Shown: positions 36,863 to 46,459, numbered from the stretch's first letter. The stretch: DNA of 64,000 nucleotides from Dermatobacter hominis (GCF_020715685.1 NZ_CP085840.1:1426001-1490000), one strand, 5' to 3'. Program-made: numbers and translations. Notes: a model not told the origin generated them from the sequence alone.

Positions 36863-37522
36863 ATGGGACAGGTCAGGGTCGACAACTTCTCCATCTCGCT
36901 CGACGGCTTCGGCACGGGTGAGGGCCAGACGTTCGAGGATCCGTTCGGCCACGCCGGCCACCGGCTCCACGAGTGGATGCTCGCCACACAGTTCGGCCGC
37001 TCGATGATGGGCCAGCCCGGCGGCGGCACCGGCGTCGACGACGCGATGGCCCGTCGCCACGAGGAGGGCGTCGGCGCCGAGATCATGGGCCGGAACAAGT
37101 TCGCGCCCCACCGGGGGCCGTGGGCCGACGTCGGCACGGAGGACGAGTGGCGGGGCTGGTGGGGCCCGAACCCGCCGTTCCACACGCCGGTCTTCGTGCT
37201 GACGCACGACACCCGCCCGCCGATCGAGATGGAGGGCGGCACCACCTTCCACTTCGTCGACGCCGGCCCCGCCGAGGTGCTCGACCTCGCCAGGGAGGCC
37301 GCCGGGGACCTCGACGTCCGGCTGGGCGGGGGTCCGTCCTCGATCCGCGACTTCCTCGCCGCGGACCTGGTCGACCGGATGCACGTCGTGCAGGTCCCGA
37401 TCCTGCTCGGCCGCGGGGAGCGCCTCTGGGACGGGCTCGAGGGCATCGACGAGCGCTTCGACGTCGAGACGGTGTCGACGCCGTCGGGCGTCACCCACCT
37501 CACGTTCACCCGACGCGCCTGA
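36863..37522 (+). CDS. Dihydrofolate reductase/RibD-C family protein
   Basis: 219 residues of the RibD C-terminal/DHFR-like fold: VDNFSISLDGF at the N-terminus, GAEIMGRNKF, PVFVLTHDTRPP, GGGPSSIRDFLAADLVDRMHVVQVPILLGRGERLW. Putative NADPH-dependent reductase; substrate unknown. ATG 36863 has AGGAGG six bases before it. Followed by a strong hairpin at 37552. Confidence 0.88.
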   Translation: MGQVRVDNFSISLDGFGTGEGQTFEDPFGHAGHRLHEWMLATQFGRSMMGQPGGGTGVDDAMARRHEEGVGAEIMGRNKFAPHRGPWADVGTEDEWRGWWGPNPPFHTPVFVLTHDTRPPIEMEGGTTFHFVDAGPAEVLDLAREAAGDLDVRLGGGPSSIRDFLAADLVDRMHVVQVPILLGRGERLWDGLEGIDERFDVETVSTPSGVTHLTFTRRA

Positions 37523-37551
37523 CCCACCCCTCCCCCTCCCCTCCCATCGAA

Positions 37552-37595
37552 CTGGCTGTCGTCCTGCCGGTCCTGACCGGCAGGACGACAGCCAG
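37552..37595 (+). terminator. Perfect 21-bp-stem hairpin terminator
   Basis: Arms CTGGCTGTCGTCCTGCCGGTC and complement with a 2-nt loop, 30 bp after the reductase stop and before the next plus-strand gene. No T-tract. Confidence 0.75.
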
Positions 37596-37618
37596 AACCG
37601 GTGGGGCGGTCGTGCGGG

Positions 37619-37624
37619 TAGATT
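37619..37624 (+). promoter_or_regulatory. Leaderless -10 box for the F420-type gene
   Basis: TAGATT, 6 nt before ATG 37631. No Shine-Dalgarno. Confidence 0.45.
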
Positions 37625-37630
37625 CCGGCC

Positions 37631-38842
37631 ATGTCTGAGGGCGAAGCAGCGGACGGGGCCACGGCGACGCTGGAGGACCGGCTCGCGGAGACCGCGTCGG
37701 TCCGCTGGACGAACCAGTGGAAGGAGCTGAAGGCGGAGGTCATCGACGCCGAGCTCTGCACCGGGTGCGCGGGCTGCGTGATCTCGTGCCCGCACGACGT
37801 CATCGGCTACGACCACGCCTCGGGCGGCTACACGCCGTTCCACCTGGAGGACGAGCTCGGCCCCGACGACTGCGTGCACGGCCAGAAGGGCTGCACCACC
37901 TGCACCCGCGCCTGCCCGAGGTTCCGCCTGTGGGAGGGCCAGGCCGACGACCACCTGTTCGGCCGCCTCCGCGAACCCGACGAGGTCGCGGGCATCTACG
38001 ACGACATCCTGCTGACCCGGGCCAGCGACGACCACGTCAACGAGACCGGCCAGGACGGCGGGCTCGTCTCGGCGATCCTGCTGTGGGCGATGCAGGAGGA
38101 CTACATCGACGCCGCCCTCGTCTCGTACCTCGAGGGCGGCGAGGCCGGCTCGTGGAAGGCCGTGCCCGGCGTCGCCGCGACGGAGGAGGAGATCCTCGCC
38201 GCCGCCGGCAGCCGCTACACGTACTCGGCCAACACGCTGGCGCTCGACGAGGCGCTCGAGGCGGGGTACTCCCGCCTCGCGCTGGTCGGCATGAGCTGCC
38301 AGTCGTCGGTCCCGCCGGTCATGTGGTCCCGCAAGGTCGGCAAGATCTCGAAGCCCATCGTGTTCAACCTGGGCCTGCTCTGCTCCAAGACCTTCGACGA
38401 CGCCATCTTCGAGGAGCTCTTCTGGGCCAAGTACGGCCTGGCCAAGGAGCACATGGTGAAGATGAACATCAAGGGCGTGTTCCAGATCTGGATGGACGAC
38501 GGGGCGTACCACGAGATCAACCTCAAGGAGTGCCACGCCTGGACCCGCGAGGGCTGCAACCACTGCCCGGACTTCGCGGCCGAGCACGCCGACATCTCCT
38601 GCGGTGGCATCGGCGAGAACGCCAACTGGACGCTCACGATCGTCCGCACCGACCTGGGCCGCGAGATCATCTCCCGCATGGTCGCCGCCGGCGTCATCGA
38701 GGCCCGACCGGGCGACTCGGACCCCGGGGCGATCGCCCTGATGCGCAAGCTGGCCGAGAAGTCACGGTCGCGCTGGCCGACCACCGCCGAGGCGAGCGTG
38801 CGGGTCGGGCTGCCCGAACCGAAGGTGAAGGCGAAGGCCTGA
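37631..38842 (+). CDS. Coenzyme F420 hydrogenase/dehydrogenase beta-subunit family protein
   Basis: 403 residues. Two ferredoxin-like cysteine clusters at the N-terminus: C43xxC46xxC49xxxC53P and C81, C88, C91, C95P, each suited to a [4Fe-4S] centre. FrhB_FdhB N- and C-domains follow: ETGQDGGLVSAILLWAM, LVGMSCQSS, FNLGLLCSKTF, and GCNHCPDFAAEHADISCGGIG with further conserved cysteines. Such proteins bind FAD and pass electrons to or from F420. No hydrogenase partner gene is nearby, so it is a stand-alone reductase. ATG supported by the leaderless -10. Confidence 0.9.
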   Translation: MSEGEAADGATATLEDRLAETASVRWTNQWKELKAEVIDAELCTGCAGCVISCPHDVIGYDHASGGYTPFHLEDELGPDDCVHGQKGCTTCTRACPRFRLWEGQADDHLFGRLREPDEVAGIYDDILLTRASDDHVNETGQDGGLVSAILLWAMQEDYIDAALVSYLEGGEAGSWKAVPGVAATEEEILAAAGSRYTYSANTLALDEALEAGYSRLALVGMSCQSSVPPVMWSRKVGKISKPIVFNLGLLCSKTFDDAIFEELFWAKYGLAKEHMVKMNIKGVFQIWMDDGAYHEINLKECHAWTREGCNHCPDFAAEHADISCGGIGENANWTLTIVRTDLGREIISRMVAAGVIEARPGDSDPGAIALMRKLAEKSRSRWPTTAEASVRVGLPEPKVKAKA

Positions 38843-38885
38843 GCCCCTCGCGGCGCCGCGGCGGGCCGGGCCGGCGAGCCCCGAC

Positions 38886-38989
38886 GTCGGGACAGGCGGC
38901 CGTCAGGACAGGCCCGTCGTCGGGACAGGCGGCCGTCAGGACAGGCCCGTCGTCAGGACAGGCCCGTCGTCAGGACAGGCGGGGCGTCA
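38886..38989. repeat. 16/17-bp tandem repeats ending in a stop codon
   Basis: About six units of GTC(A/G)GGACAGGC followed by GGCC or CCGTC. The last unit contains the stop codon (38987-38989, minus strand) of the lipoprotein gene. Located between two convergent genes, with no separate hairpin terminator. Confidence 0.85.
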
Positions 38990-39343
38990 GCCCTCGCCCT
39001 TGCAGTCGTCGAAGATCGACTGCAGCGCCTTCGGGACCTCGATCTCGCCCGCGTCCTCGTCGGCCTGCTGCTCCTCGAACTCCTTGGCCTGCTCCGCGGG
39101 GATCTTCTTCTCCATGGCGTCGTAGACGCACTTGCAGTAGTCCTCGGGCGACTGCGGACCGGCCTGCGGGTCGTCGGGATCGTCCTCGGGGACCTCGCGC
39201 TGCTCTCGGCAGCCGAACATGAAGTTCTCCTGGTAGTCCTCGCTGTACGGCTCGGCCTGCCGCTGCTGGCCGCACGCGGTCAGGGCCAGGAGCGCCGCGA
39301 GGGCGAGGCCGAGCAGGATCGAACGGAGGGACCGGGGACGCAC
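38987..39343 (-). CDS. Small Cys-containing lipoprotein of unknown function
   Basis: 118 residues. Signal helix (7-22) and lipobox LTAC with Cys24. The mature part is acidic, with FMFGCREQ, a DYCKCVYDAMEKKIP pattern and a final DDCKGEG, giving four conserved-looking cysteines besides the lipid anchor, likely disulfides. Family not recognised. GTG 39343 has GGAG about eight bases before it. Monocistronic, 3' end in the tandem repeat. Confidence 0.8.
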   Translation of the reverse strand: MRPRSLRSILLGLALAALLALTACGQQRQAEPYSEDYQENFMFGCREQREVPEDDPDDPQAGPQSPEDYCKCVYDAMEKKIPAEQAKEFEEQQADEDAGEIEVPKALQSIFDDCKGEG

Positions 39344-39509
39344 AGGGACTCCAGGGACTCGAGGTGGGGGCGCGCCCACCGTAGTCAAGGAGGTGGCACC
39401 GACCCACACCGGGGGTCCCCGCGCCGTGCTCCCGGGCCGGCGCCCGCACGGGAACCGTCGACCGGGTCTGCGGCGGCCCCGGCGGGCCGCCCCCTGCCGG
39501 GCCGTCCGG

Positions 39510-39803
39510 TCAGGCCGCGGTGAGGTCGATCGTGGCCAGCGGGTCGATGTCGAACATGGACCCCACCACGGGTGCGAGGTCGGCCGACTCGGTCGGCGGC
39601 ATCCACACCGCCAGCTCGGGCGAGCCGCTGCGGACAGTCTGGCGGGCCAGCGCCCCCCAGAGCCCCTTCCGACCCCTGGGCAGCTGCGTCACCTCGCAGA
39701 AGTGGGCGTCGAGCCACGACGGCGTGCTCTCCCCGTCCACCGCCGCGACGACCCGGTCGGGGAACGGGACCATCTCCGGCGTGGTGGTGGGTGTCGCTGC
39801 CAT
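39510..39803 (-). CDS. Small protein of unknown function
   Basis: 97 residues from ATG 39803 (a frame continues 17 codons further without a better start). Soluble, with FPDRVVAAVDG, SWLDAHFCEVTQLPRGRKGLWGALARQTV and a C-terminal VGSMFDIDPLATIDL. No recognised domain. Lies behind the uracil-DNA glycosylase on the same strand, after a strong hairpin, so probably its own unit. Confidence 0.55.
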   Translation of the reverse strand: MAATPTTTPEMVPFPDRVVAAVDGESTPSWLDAHFCEVTQLPRGRKGLWGALARQTVRSGSPELAVWMPPTESADLAPVVGSMFDIDPLATIDLTAA

Positions 39804-39882
39804 GCCCAGATCTTCGGCGTCGGGGACGGCCGGGCGCAGAGCCGTTCGGCCCAATCGGCGCGCTTCGGTCCGGATGGCCCGG

Positions 39883-39908
39883 CCTCGTGGGCCGTCCGGC
39901 CCACGAGG
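39883..39908 (-). terminator. Hairpin terminator after uracil-DNA glycosylase
   Basis: 11-bp perfect stem CCTCGTGGGCC with loop GTCC, 8 bp downstream of the glycosylase stop on the minus strand. No T-tract. Confidence 0.65.
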
Positions 39909-39915
39909 GTCGGGG

Positions 39916-40590
39916 TCAGCCCGCCAGCTCCCGAGTCCGGACGAACACCGCGTCGAGCATCTCCTCGGTGAGCCGACCGGTGAACGTGTTCTGCTGGCTC
40001 ACGTGGTAGCAGCCGATCAGCGTGCGCCCGTCGGGGAGCACCGCCTCGACGCCGTGTGAGAACTTCGGCCGAGGGCCGTGCTCCGGCCCCCACCCGAACA
40101 GGTGCAGCGCCTCGCCGAAGCCGAACCCGCCCAACGCCACGACCACCCTGACCTCGGGCAGGAGGGCCACCTCGGCGTCGAACCACGGGCGGCAGGCGTC
40201 GCGCTCCGCCGGCGTCGGCTTGTTGGCCGGCGGGGCGCAGCGCACCGGCGCCGTGATGAACGCGCCGGTCAGCTCGAGTCCGTCGTCGATCGACGTCGAC
40301 GTCGGCTGGTTGGCGAACCCGGCGCGGTGCAGCGCCCGGTAGAGCCAGTCGCCCGAGCGGTCGCCGGTGAACATCCGGCCGGTCCGGTTGGCGCCGTGGG
40401 CGGCCGGCGCGAGGCCGACGACGAGCACCCGCGCCGCCGGGTCACCGAAGCCGGGGACCGGGCGGCCCCAGTACTCCTCGTCGCGGAACGCAGCTCGCTT
40501 CTCACGGGCCACCTGCTCCCGCCACTCCACCAGCCGCGGGCACCGTCGGCACTCGGCGATCTCGACGGCGAGCGCCTGCAGTGCGTCCAC
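39916..40590 (-). CDS. Family 5 uracil-DNA glycosylase (iron-sulfur type)
   Basis: 224 residues. Removes uracil and other deaminated bases from DNA. Cys14 and Cys17 (ECRRCPRL) plus two later cysteines (VRCAPP and RDACRPWF) form the [4Fe-4S] site. Motif [25 protein letters not shown] is the family-5 (UdgB) active-site loop, lacking the Asp/Asn of family 1, and [12 protein letters not shown] is motif 2. GTG 40590 has TATGCT six bases before it. Divergent from the phosphatase gene with only 24 bp between start codons. Confidence 0.93.
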   Translation of the reverse strand: MDALQALAVEIAECRRCPRLVEWREQVAREKRAAFRDEEYWGRPVPGFGDPAARVLVVGLAPAAHGANRTGRMFTGDRSGDWLYRALHRAGFANQPTSTSIDDGLELTGAFITAPVRCAPPANKPTPAERDACRPWFDAEVALLPEVRVVVALGGFGFGEALHLFGWGPEHGPRPKFSHGVEAVLPDGRTLIGCYHVSQQNTFTGRLTEEMLDAVFVRTRELAG

Positions 40591-40596
40591 GGGCCG

Positions 40597-40606
40597 AGCA
40601 TAGGAT
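40597..40606. promoter_or_regulatory. Overlapping divergent leaderless -10 boxes
   Basis: Minus-strand TATGCT (40597-40602) serves the glycosylase and plus-strand TAGGAT (40601-40606) the phosphatase, sharing two base pairs. Each lies 6-8 nt from its start codon. Simultaneous use by two polymerases would be impossible. Confidence 0.5.
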
Positions 40607-40614
40607 CCACCCAG

Positions 40615-41346
40615 ATGGCACCCCGTACGACGACCCGCTCCGCCCCTTCGTCGCGCCGGTCGACGCCGGCCCGCTCGGGCGGCCGCCGCGGTCGAGGGGC
40701 GTCCGGGCCGGCCCCGACGACGGTGCTGCTCGTCCGCCACGGCCAGACGGCCACGACGGGCAAGGTCCTGCCCGGTCGCGCCCCGGGGCTGCACCTCGCC
40801 GAGACGGGTCAGGAGCAGGCCCGTCGGGCCGCCGAGCGGCTCGCCAAGCTGCGGATCGACGCCGTCTACGCCTCGCCGCTCGAGCGCACGCGCGAGACGG
40901 CGGCGCCGATCGCCAAGGCGACGGGCCACCGCGTCCGCACCGCCAAGGGCCTCCTCGAGTGCGACTTCGGCGAGTGGACCGGTGCCGAGCTGTCCGCCCT
41001 CCGCAAGCTCCCCGAGTGGCGCCAGGTGCAGTCGACCCCGTCGACGTTCCGGTTCCCCGGCGGCGAGTCGTTCCTCGACATGCAGCGCCGGATCTGGGAC
41101 GAGATCGAGCGGCTGGTCGCGCTCCACCCCGGCGGCACCGTCGTCGCGGTGTCGCACGCGGACCCGATCAAGGCCGCCGTCGCCATGGCCACCGGCGTCC
41201 ACCTCGACCTGTTCCAGCGCATCGTCATCTCCCCCTGCTCCGTCACGCCGCTGTCGATCCCGGCCCGTGCGTCGGGCGGCGCGGGCCCGATCGTCCTGGC
41301 CGTCAACTCCACCGGCGACGACCTGAGCACCCTGGCGCCGTCGTGA
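40615..41346 (+). CDS. MSMEG_4193-family histidine phosphatase/phosphomutase
   Basis: 243 residues. A basic, Ser/Arg-rich N-terminus of about 34 residues precedes the histidine phosphatase domain: LLVRHGQTA with His42, [23 protein letters not shown] and [13 protein letters not shown]. First gene of the conserved actinobacterial trio with DUF3090 and the PI-kinase-like protein. ATG 40615 fits a leaderless start. Substrate unknown. Confidence 0.9.
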   Translation: MAPRTTTRSAPSSRRSTPARSGGRRGRGASGPAPTTVLLVRHGQTATTGKVLPGRAPGLHLAETGQEQARRAAERLAKLRIDAVYASPLERTRETAAPIAKATGHRVRTAKGLLECDFGEWTGAELSALRKLPEWRQVQSTPSTFRFPGGESFLDMQRRIWDEIERLVALHPGGTVVAVSHADPIKAAVAMATGVHLDLFQRIVISPCSVTPLSIPARASGGAGPIVLAVNSTGDDLSTLAPS

Positions 41347-41879
41347 CCGGCCGATCGTTCGAGTTCGACCAGCTGGACGCGCTGGTGCCGGGCACGGTCG
41401 GCGAGCCCGGCCAGCGCGTCTTCTACCTGCAGGCGCGGCGCGGCAACGAGATCGTGTCGTTCCGGCTCGAGAAGGAGCAGGTCGGCATGCTCGGCCAGTA
41501 CCTCGGCCAGCTCGCCCAGGCGATGGGCACGACCGACCCCGAGCGCGACGTCGCCGGCCTCATCGAGCCCGTCACGCCGGAGTGGGTCATCGGCTCGCTG
41601 TCGGTCGGCGTCGACGAGGACGCCGGCCTGATCTTCGTCACCGCCGAGGAGCTCGTCCCCGACGACTCGGAGCTCTACGAGGAGCTCGACGACGACGCGA
41701 TCGACGAGATGCTGGAGCAGGAGCCCGAGGGCGCCGAGGCGCACTTCACGCTGCAGCTCGGCCAGGCCGTCGCGTTCGCCGAGGCGGCGATGGAGCTCGT
41801 CCGGGCCGGACGTCCGCCGTGCCAGCTGTGCGGGCGGCCGATCGGACCCGAGGGGCACGCCTGCCCCCGCTGGAACTGA
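41343..41879 (+). CDS. DUF3090 family protein
   Basis: 178 residues, soluble and acidic. [28 protein letters not shown] at the N-terminus and a C-terminal zinc-knuckle-like CxxC...C ([19 protein letters not shown]) are family hallmarks. GTG 41343 overlaps the phosphatase stop in a GTGA. Function unknown; second member of the trio. Confidence 0.92.
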   Translation: MTGRSFEFDQLDALVPGTVGEPGQRVFYLQARRGNEIVSFRLEKEQVGMLGQYLGQLAQAMGTTDPERDVAGLIEPVTPEWVIGSLSVGVDEDAGLIFVTAEELVPDDSELYEELDDDAIDEMLEQEPEGAEAHFTLQLGQAVAFAEAAMELVRAGRPPCQLCGRPIGPEGHACPRWN

Positions 41880-41888
41880 CGGCGCGCG

Positions 41889-42809
41889 GTGAGCGGCGAC
41901 GGCGCGGCGGCACGCCCCGATCCCGACGACGGCCGGCCGGCGGCGCCGTCCCCCGGCGTGCCCGACGGCGTGCCGGTCGAGGAGACCTGGGTCGAGGAGA
42001 CCTGGGACGAGGAGGAGTGGGTCGAGGTCGAGTGGATCGACGCGCCCGACGAGGACGACGACGCCGAGGAGCTCGTCCCGTTCGTCTACGACGCCACCGT
42101 CGGACCCGACGACCCCCGCACCGCCGAGCTGCTCCGGATCGGCGAGGTCGAGGTGCTGGGGGCCATGCCGTGGTCGAGCAACGGCACGTTCCTCGTGCAG
42201 GTCACCTGCGGGGCCGACCACCTCCCCGCCATCTACAAGCCCGAGCGCGGCGAGCGGCCGCTGTGGGACTTCCCCGGCGGGCTCTGGCGCCGCGAGGTCG
42301 CGACGTCGGTGCTGTCGGACCACCTCGGCCTCGGGCTCGTCCCGACCACCGTGCAGCGCGACGAGGCGCCGCTCGGCATCGGGTCGCTGCAGGCGTTCGT
42401 GCCGGCGCGCTTCGCCGAGCACTTCTTCACGATCCGCGAGCGCGACGAGCTGCTGCCGGCGCTGCGCCGGCTCTGCGCGTTCGACCTCGTGGCCAACTCC
42501 GCGGATCGCAAGGGCGGCCACTGCCTCGTCGACGAGGCCGACCGCCTCTGGGCGATCGACAACGGCCTCACGTTCCACACCGAGTTCAAGGTGCGGACCG
42601 TCATCTGGGACTTCGCCGGCGAGCCCGTCCCCGACGACGTGCTGCGCTCGCTCGACGAGATGCTCGGCGCGCCGCTCCCTCCGGCCCTCGCCGACCTGCT
42701 CGAGCGCGACGAGCGCGACGCGCTGCGCGACCGGGCCGGCGCGGTGCTCGCCGGCGGTCGCTTCCCGCACGACCCGACCGGACGGCGCATCCCCTGGCCG
42801 CTGGTGTGA
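41889..42809 (+). CDS. SCO1664-family PI3/4-kinase-like protein
   Basis: 306 residues. An acidic N-terminal extension (about 1-65) contains repeated ETW/EEW/EVEW units. The kinase-like core has AIYKPERGERPLWDFP (nucleotide-binding lysine), LGLGLVPTTV, FDLVANSADRKGGHCLV with the catalytic N-x-x-D-R pattern and LWAIDNGLTFH with the metal-binding Asp. Third gene of the trio, 10 bp after DUF3090. The pairing of a kinase and a phosphatase suggests reversible phosphorylation of an unknown molecule. Confidence 0.88.
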   Translation: MSGDGAAARPDPDDGRPAAPSPGVPDGVPVEETWVEETWDEEEWVEVEWIDAPDEDDDAEELVPFVYDATVGPDDPRTAELLRIGEVEVLGAMPWSSNGTFLVQVTCGADHLPAIYKPERGERPLWDFPGGLWRREVATSVLSDHLGLGLVPTTVQRDEAPLGIGSLQAFVPARFAEHFFTIRERDELLPALRRLCAFDLVANSADRKGGHCLVDEADRLWAIDNGLTFHTEFKVRTVIWDFAGEPVPDDVLRSLDEMLGAPLPPALADLLERDERDALRDRAGAVLAGGRFPHDPTGRRIPWPLV

Positions 42810-42847
42810 GGGCGGCCGGTGTGAGCACCACCGGTGTGAGGACCGCC
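42803..42847 (+). repeat. Three 15-bp units containing in-frame stop codons
   Basis: GGTGTGAG followed by 7 bp, repeated three times at 42803, 42818 and 42833. The first unit contains the stop codon of the kinase-like gene; because the period is 15 bp, two more TGA codons follow in the same frame. Confidence 0.8.
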
Positions 42848-42879
42848 GGCACGGGCGTCGGGGTCAGGGCCCCACACGC

Positions 42880-43902
42880 GTGACCGTCCCCGAACCCGCC
42901 CCGCGGCAGGATCCCGAGCTCGACCGCTGGATCACGACCGGCGACCTCGACGAGCTGCTCCGCGAGGTCGACCGCCGCTGCGACCGCGGCGACTGGGACG
43001 GCGTCGTGCTGCTCCGCGACCGGGCCCGCGCCGCGACCGAGCGCGGCCACCAGCTGTGGCCGGCGGCGACGTTCGCCGAGTACCGGATGGCGCTGTCCGC
43101 TCCCCCGCCGTGGGCGGCCGGTGTCGTCGAGGGCGGCTACCTGGCCCCCGGCCCGCTGACCGAGGTCGTGGCGCAGGACCACACCTTCGCCGAGCTGGCG
43201 GACGAGCTGCCGCTGGGACCCGCCCGGGACCAGGTCGCCCAGGAGCGGGTGCTGCGCGGCGAGGTCCTGGCCGAGGACCGGCGGGCCGACGGACCCGCCA
43301 CCGGCCTGCCCGGCCGGCTCCTGGCGTGGGAGCCCGGCTACCGCCTGGCCGAGTACCGGCCGAACGGCGACGCCCGGTTCCCCGGCCCCGATCCCGTGCG
43401 CACCACCGGTCCGGTCCCCCAGCGCGACGGGACCACCGAGAGCGCGGACGCCGCCGACGGGGCCCGGGCCCTGGCCGACGCCGTCCGGCACTGGCGCTCG
43501 CACAGCGAGGGGTCGATCCGCAGCAGCGGCGTCGAGGGCACGGCCGCCGGCGCGGTCGACGCGATGGTCGACGGTCCGGCGACGTGGGCGCCCGTCGGGC
43601 TCGCCGAGGCGGTCGAGCTGCTCGCCTGGGCCGCGGCCTCGGGCGGGGCGAGGGGCCGGCGCCGGGGTGCGGCGACCGGGCGGTTCGACGCCTGGTGGGT
43701 GCTCGCCGTGCTCACCGCGCAGGACGACGACTGGCCCGTCGACCCGGGACCTGCGGCAGGGGAGCTGCGGTGGTGGGTCTGGGAGCCGGGCGCCGCCGAG
43801 CGGCTCGGCAGCGCACCCGGGTGGTCGTGCCGGCTGGCGGTCGAGGACCCCGTGGACGGGCTCGCGTGGGCCCTCGACGCCACCGACCGCACCCCGACCT
43901 GA
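42880..43902 (+). CDS. Protein of unknown function after the kinase/phosphatase trio
   Basis: 340 residues, soluble, Ala/Asp/Arg-rich. N-terminal helices (LDRWITTGDLDELLREVDRRCD, GDWDGVVLLRDRARAATERG), FAEYRMALSAPPPWAAGVV, a low-complexity middle (170-210), then two helical segments GLAEAVELLAWAAAS and FDAWWVLAVLTA and a Trp-rich end. I do not recognise a domain. Same strand as the trio, 70 bp behind it, so possibly a fourth member. GTG 42880. Confidence 0.75.
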   Translation: MTVPEPAPRQDPELDRWITTGDLDELLREVDRRCDRGDWDGVVLLRDRARAATERGHQLWPAATFAEYRMALSAPPPWAAGVVEGGYLAPGPLTEVVAQDHTFAELADELPLGPARDQVAQERVLRGEVLAEDRRADGPATGLPGRLLAWEPGYRLAEYRPNGDARFPGPDPVRTTGPVPQRDGTTESADAADGARALADAVRHWRSHSEGSIRSSGVEGTAAGAVDAMVDGPATWAPVGLAEAVELLAWAAASGGARGRRRGAATGRFDAWWVLAVLTAQDDDWPVDPGPAAGELRWWVWEPGAAERLGSAPGWSCRLAVEDPVDGLAWALDATDRTPT

Positions 43903-43925
43903 CCCGACACGACCGCGTGCGCCGG

Positions 43926-43973
43926 TTCTGTTCCCGGATCCTGGGGTGTTCGCCCCAGGGTGTGGGAACAGAA
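43926..43973. terminator. Bidirectional hairpin terminator
   Basis: 21-bp arms (18 paired) beginning TTCTGTTCCC and ending GGGAACAGAA, loop 6 nt, between convergent genes. No T-tract. Confidence 0.7.
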
Positions 43974-44014
43974 GACGGTGGGGTGAGCCCCCACCCCGGG
44001 GGGTGATGGGGGGG

Positions 44015-45382
44015 TCAGCCGCCGAGGGGGCCGAGGACGCGGGTCATGGCCGCGTTCTGGAACACGCCGAGCGGGTCCATGCGGGCCCGGAGCTCCTGGA
44101 AGTCGTCCCACCCGGGGTAGGCCGGCGCCAGATCGGCGGCGGTGCGCCAGTGCAGCTTGCCCCAGTGGGGTCGGCCGTCGAGGTCCCGCATGATCGACTC
44201 GACGCCCCGGAAGTACTCCTCGTACGGCAGGCCCCGGTACATGTGCACGGCGATCCAGCCGGTGTCGCGACCCGACGCCGTCGACAGCGTGATGTCGTCG
44301 CCGCGGCTCACGCGGACCTCGACCGGGAACGACACCGGGTACCCGAGCGAGGCGACGTGGGCCCGCACGCGCTGCACCGCCTCGACGGTCGCCTCGACCG
44401 GCACGGCGTACTCCATCTCCACGAACCGCACCCGCCGGGGCGAGGCGAACACGCGGTAGCACCGGTCGTTGAACTCGACCCGGCCGGGCGACGGGATGCG
44501 CTTCGCCACCTCGCGGCCCAGCGCCGGTCGCCAGCGCCCGACGCGGTTCGCGAGACCGAACAGGACGTTGTCGTACAGCTCGGACTGCAGCAGCTCGTCG
44601 CGCCGGGAGCGCGGCGCGACCGGCTCGTGGTTCCGGCGGTGGCGCTTGGTGATCGACCACCTGGTGCCGGGCACCCAGAAGAACTCGAAGTGGTCGTTGT
44701 CGCGGACCAGCTCGCCGAACCGCTCCAGCACCTCGTCGACGCGCCGGGGCTCGTGCACCGCGTGCAGGTGGAACGCCGGCTCGAGCTGGACGGTCACCGT
44801 CGAGACCAGTCCGAGCGCGCCGATCGACGCCCGCGCCGCGGCGAACAGGTCGGGCTCGGTCCGGGCGTCGACCTCGTGCACGGCTCCGAGGCCGTCGATG
44901 ACCCGCAGGCCGACGACGGCGGTCGAGATGTTGCCGAACCGCATCCCGGTGCCGTGCGTGGCCGTCGCCGTCGCGCCGGCGATCGACTGCACGTCGATGT
45001 CGCCCAGGTTCGTGAACGCCAGCCCGCGCGGCCACATGGCGAGCGAGAGGTCGTGCAGGCGGGCACCCGACTGGACCGTCACCGTGCACGCCTCTCGGTC
45101 GACCCCGAGGATGCGGTCGTAGCCAGAGAGGTCGACGAGCACGGCGTCGCTCAGGGCGACGTCGGTGAAGCTGTGGCCGGCGCCGAACGCCCGGACCGTG
45201 CGACCGGCCGCGGCGGCGTCGGCGACGATCCGGCACAGCTCCGGCTCCGTCGTCGGGTGCAGGACCTCGGCGCGGCACGACTGGTTGCCAGCCCAGTTGG
45301 ACCAGGTCCGGACCCGCTCGCCGTGCGGGGCGTCGCCGGACGCGCCGAGGGCCCCCTCGCGGGGGCCCTCGTCAGTCGTCAT
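44015..45382 (-). CDS. FAD-linked aldonolactone oxidase (D-arabinono-1,4-lactone oxidase family)
   Basis: 455 residues. FAD_binding_4 N-terminal half with [37 protein letters not shown] and [16 protein letters not shown] domain in the second half with [20 protein letters not shown] and a C-terminal HWGKLHWRT. The HWGK motif is a hallmark of aldonolactone oxidases. ATG 45382 preferred over a GTG three codons earlier on spacing from GAGCGG. Confidence 0.9.
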   Translation of the reverse strand: MTTDEGPREGALGASGDAPHGERVRTWSNWAGNQSCRAEVLHPTTEPELCRIVADAAAAGRTVRAFGAGHSFTDVALSDAVLVDLSGYDRILGVDREACTVTVQSGARLHDLSLAMWPRGLAFTNLGDIDVQSIAGATATATHGTGMRFGNISTAVVGLRVIDGLGAVHEVDARTEPDLFAAARASIGALGLVSTVTVQLEPAFHLHAVHEPRRVDEVLERFGELVRDNDHFEFFWVPGTRWSITKRHRRNHEPVAPRSRRDELLQSELYDNVLFGLANRVGRWRPALGREVAKRIPSPGRVEFNDRCYRVFASPRRVRFVEMEYAVPVEATVEAVQRVRAHVASLGYPVSFPVEVRVSRGDDITLSTASGRDTGWIAVHMYRGLPYEEYFRGVESIMRDLDGRPHWGKLHWRTAADLAPAYPGWDDFQELRARMDPLGVFQNAAMTRVLGPLGG

Positions 45383-45445
45383 GGGACGCACCGCTCGTGG
45401 ACGACACCGCTCACGGTCGACGTCCGGTCGTGGTGCGCAGCGCCG

Positions 45446-46408
45446 TCACCGGCTCTGCAGCGCCTCGATCAGCTTGGGCAGGACCTTGTGCACGTCGCCG
45501 ACGATGCCGAGGTCGGCCACCGAGAAGATCGGGGCCTCGGCGTCCTTGTTGATGGCGATGATGTACTTCGAGCCCTTCATGCCCACGAGGTGCTGCGTCG
45601 CACCCGAGATGCCGGCGGCGATGTACACGTTCGGCTTCACGACCTTGCCGGTCTGGCCGACCTGGTACGAGTAGGGCACCCAGCCGGCGTCGACGATGGC
45701 GCGGGACGCACCCGGAGCGGCACCGAGCTGCTTGGCCAGCGTCTCGATGAGCTCGAACTTCTCCTGCTCGCCGAGGCCACGGCCGCCCGACACGACGATG
45801 TCGGCGTCGTCGAGGCTCGGGCCCGTCTTCTCCTCGACGAACCGGTTGGTGACGACCGCGGTGCCGGTGGCACCGGTGTCGGGCACCGACAGCTCCTCGA
45901 CCGCGGCGGCGCCGCCACCCGTCTCCTCGGCGGCGAAGGACTTGGGCCGCACCAGGAAGATCTTGACCTTGTCGCCGGTGAAGGCGGTCGTGACGTCGGT
46001 GGTGCCGCCGAAGATCGGCTCGACCCCGGCGACGCCGTCGCCGCTCGTCACCAGGTTCGTCACGTTGGTGATGACCGGGGTGTCGAGCTTGACCGACAGG
46101 CGGCCGGCGACGTCACGGCCGTCGTAGCTGGTGGCGAACAGGATGGCGTCGGGGCCGTTCCCGGCCTCGACCGCGGCGGCGATCGCGGCGGCCACGGGCA
46201 CGCCGACGAGCTTGCCGTCGGTGCCACCGACGTTCAGGACCTTGCTGGCGCCGTTGGCGCCGGCCGGGCCGGCCAGGTCCGCGCCGGAGGTCGTGACGAC
46301 CTCGACGGTGTCGGCCAGCTCGCGGGCCTTGGCCAGCAGCTCGAGGGTGGTGTTGGAGACGTTGCCGTCAGCGGCCTCGCCGAACACCCAGATCTTGGAC
46401 AGAGCCAT
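45446..46408 (-). CDS. etfA: Electron transfer flavoprotein alpha subunit
   Basis: 320 residues, normal length. Carries FAD and passes electrons from acyl-CoA dehydrogenases to the respiratory chain. C-terminal FAD domain with [73 protein letters not shown]. Lies 51 bp after etfB. Confidence 0.97.
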   Translation of the reverse strand: MALSKIWVFGEAADGNVSNTTLELLAKARELADTVEVVTTSGADLAGPAGANGASKVLNVGGTDGKLVGVPVAAAIAAAVEAGNGPDAILFATSYDGRDVAGRLSVKLDTPVITNVTNLVTSGDGVAGVEPIFGGTTDVTTAFTGDKVKIFLVRPKSFAAEETGGGAAAVEELSVPDTGATGTAVVTNRFVEEKTGPSLDDADIVVSGGRGLGEQEKFELIETLAKQLGAAPGASRAIVDAGWVPYSYQVGQTGKVVKPNVYIAAGISGATQHLVGMKGSKYIIAINKDAEAPIFSVADLGIVGDVHKVLPKLIEALQSR

Positions 46409-46459
46409 GTTCTCGTCTCTCTTCTCGTTCGCAGTCGCAGGTCTGGTTCAGCGGCCCGG

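Noticed and set aside
38886-38989. CRISPR-like array
   Set aside because: Short 16/17-bp units without unique spacers.
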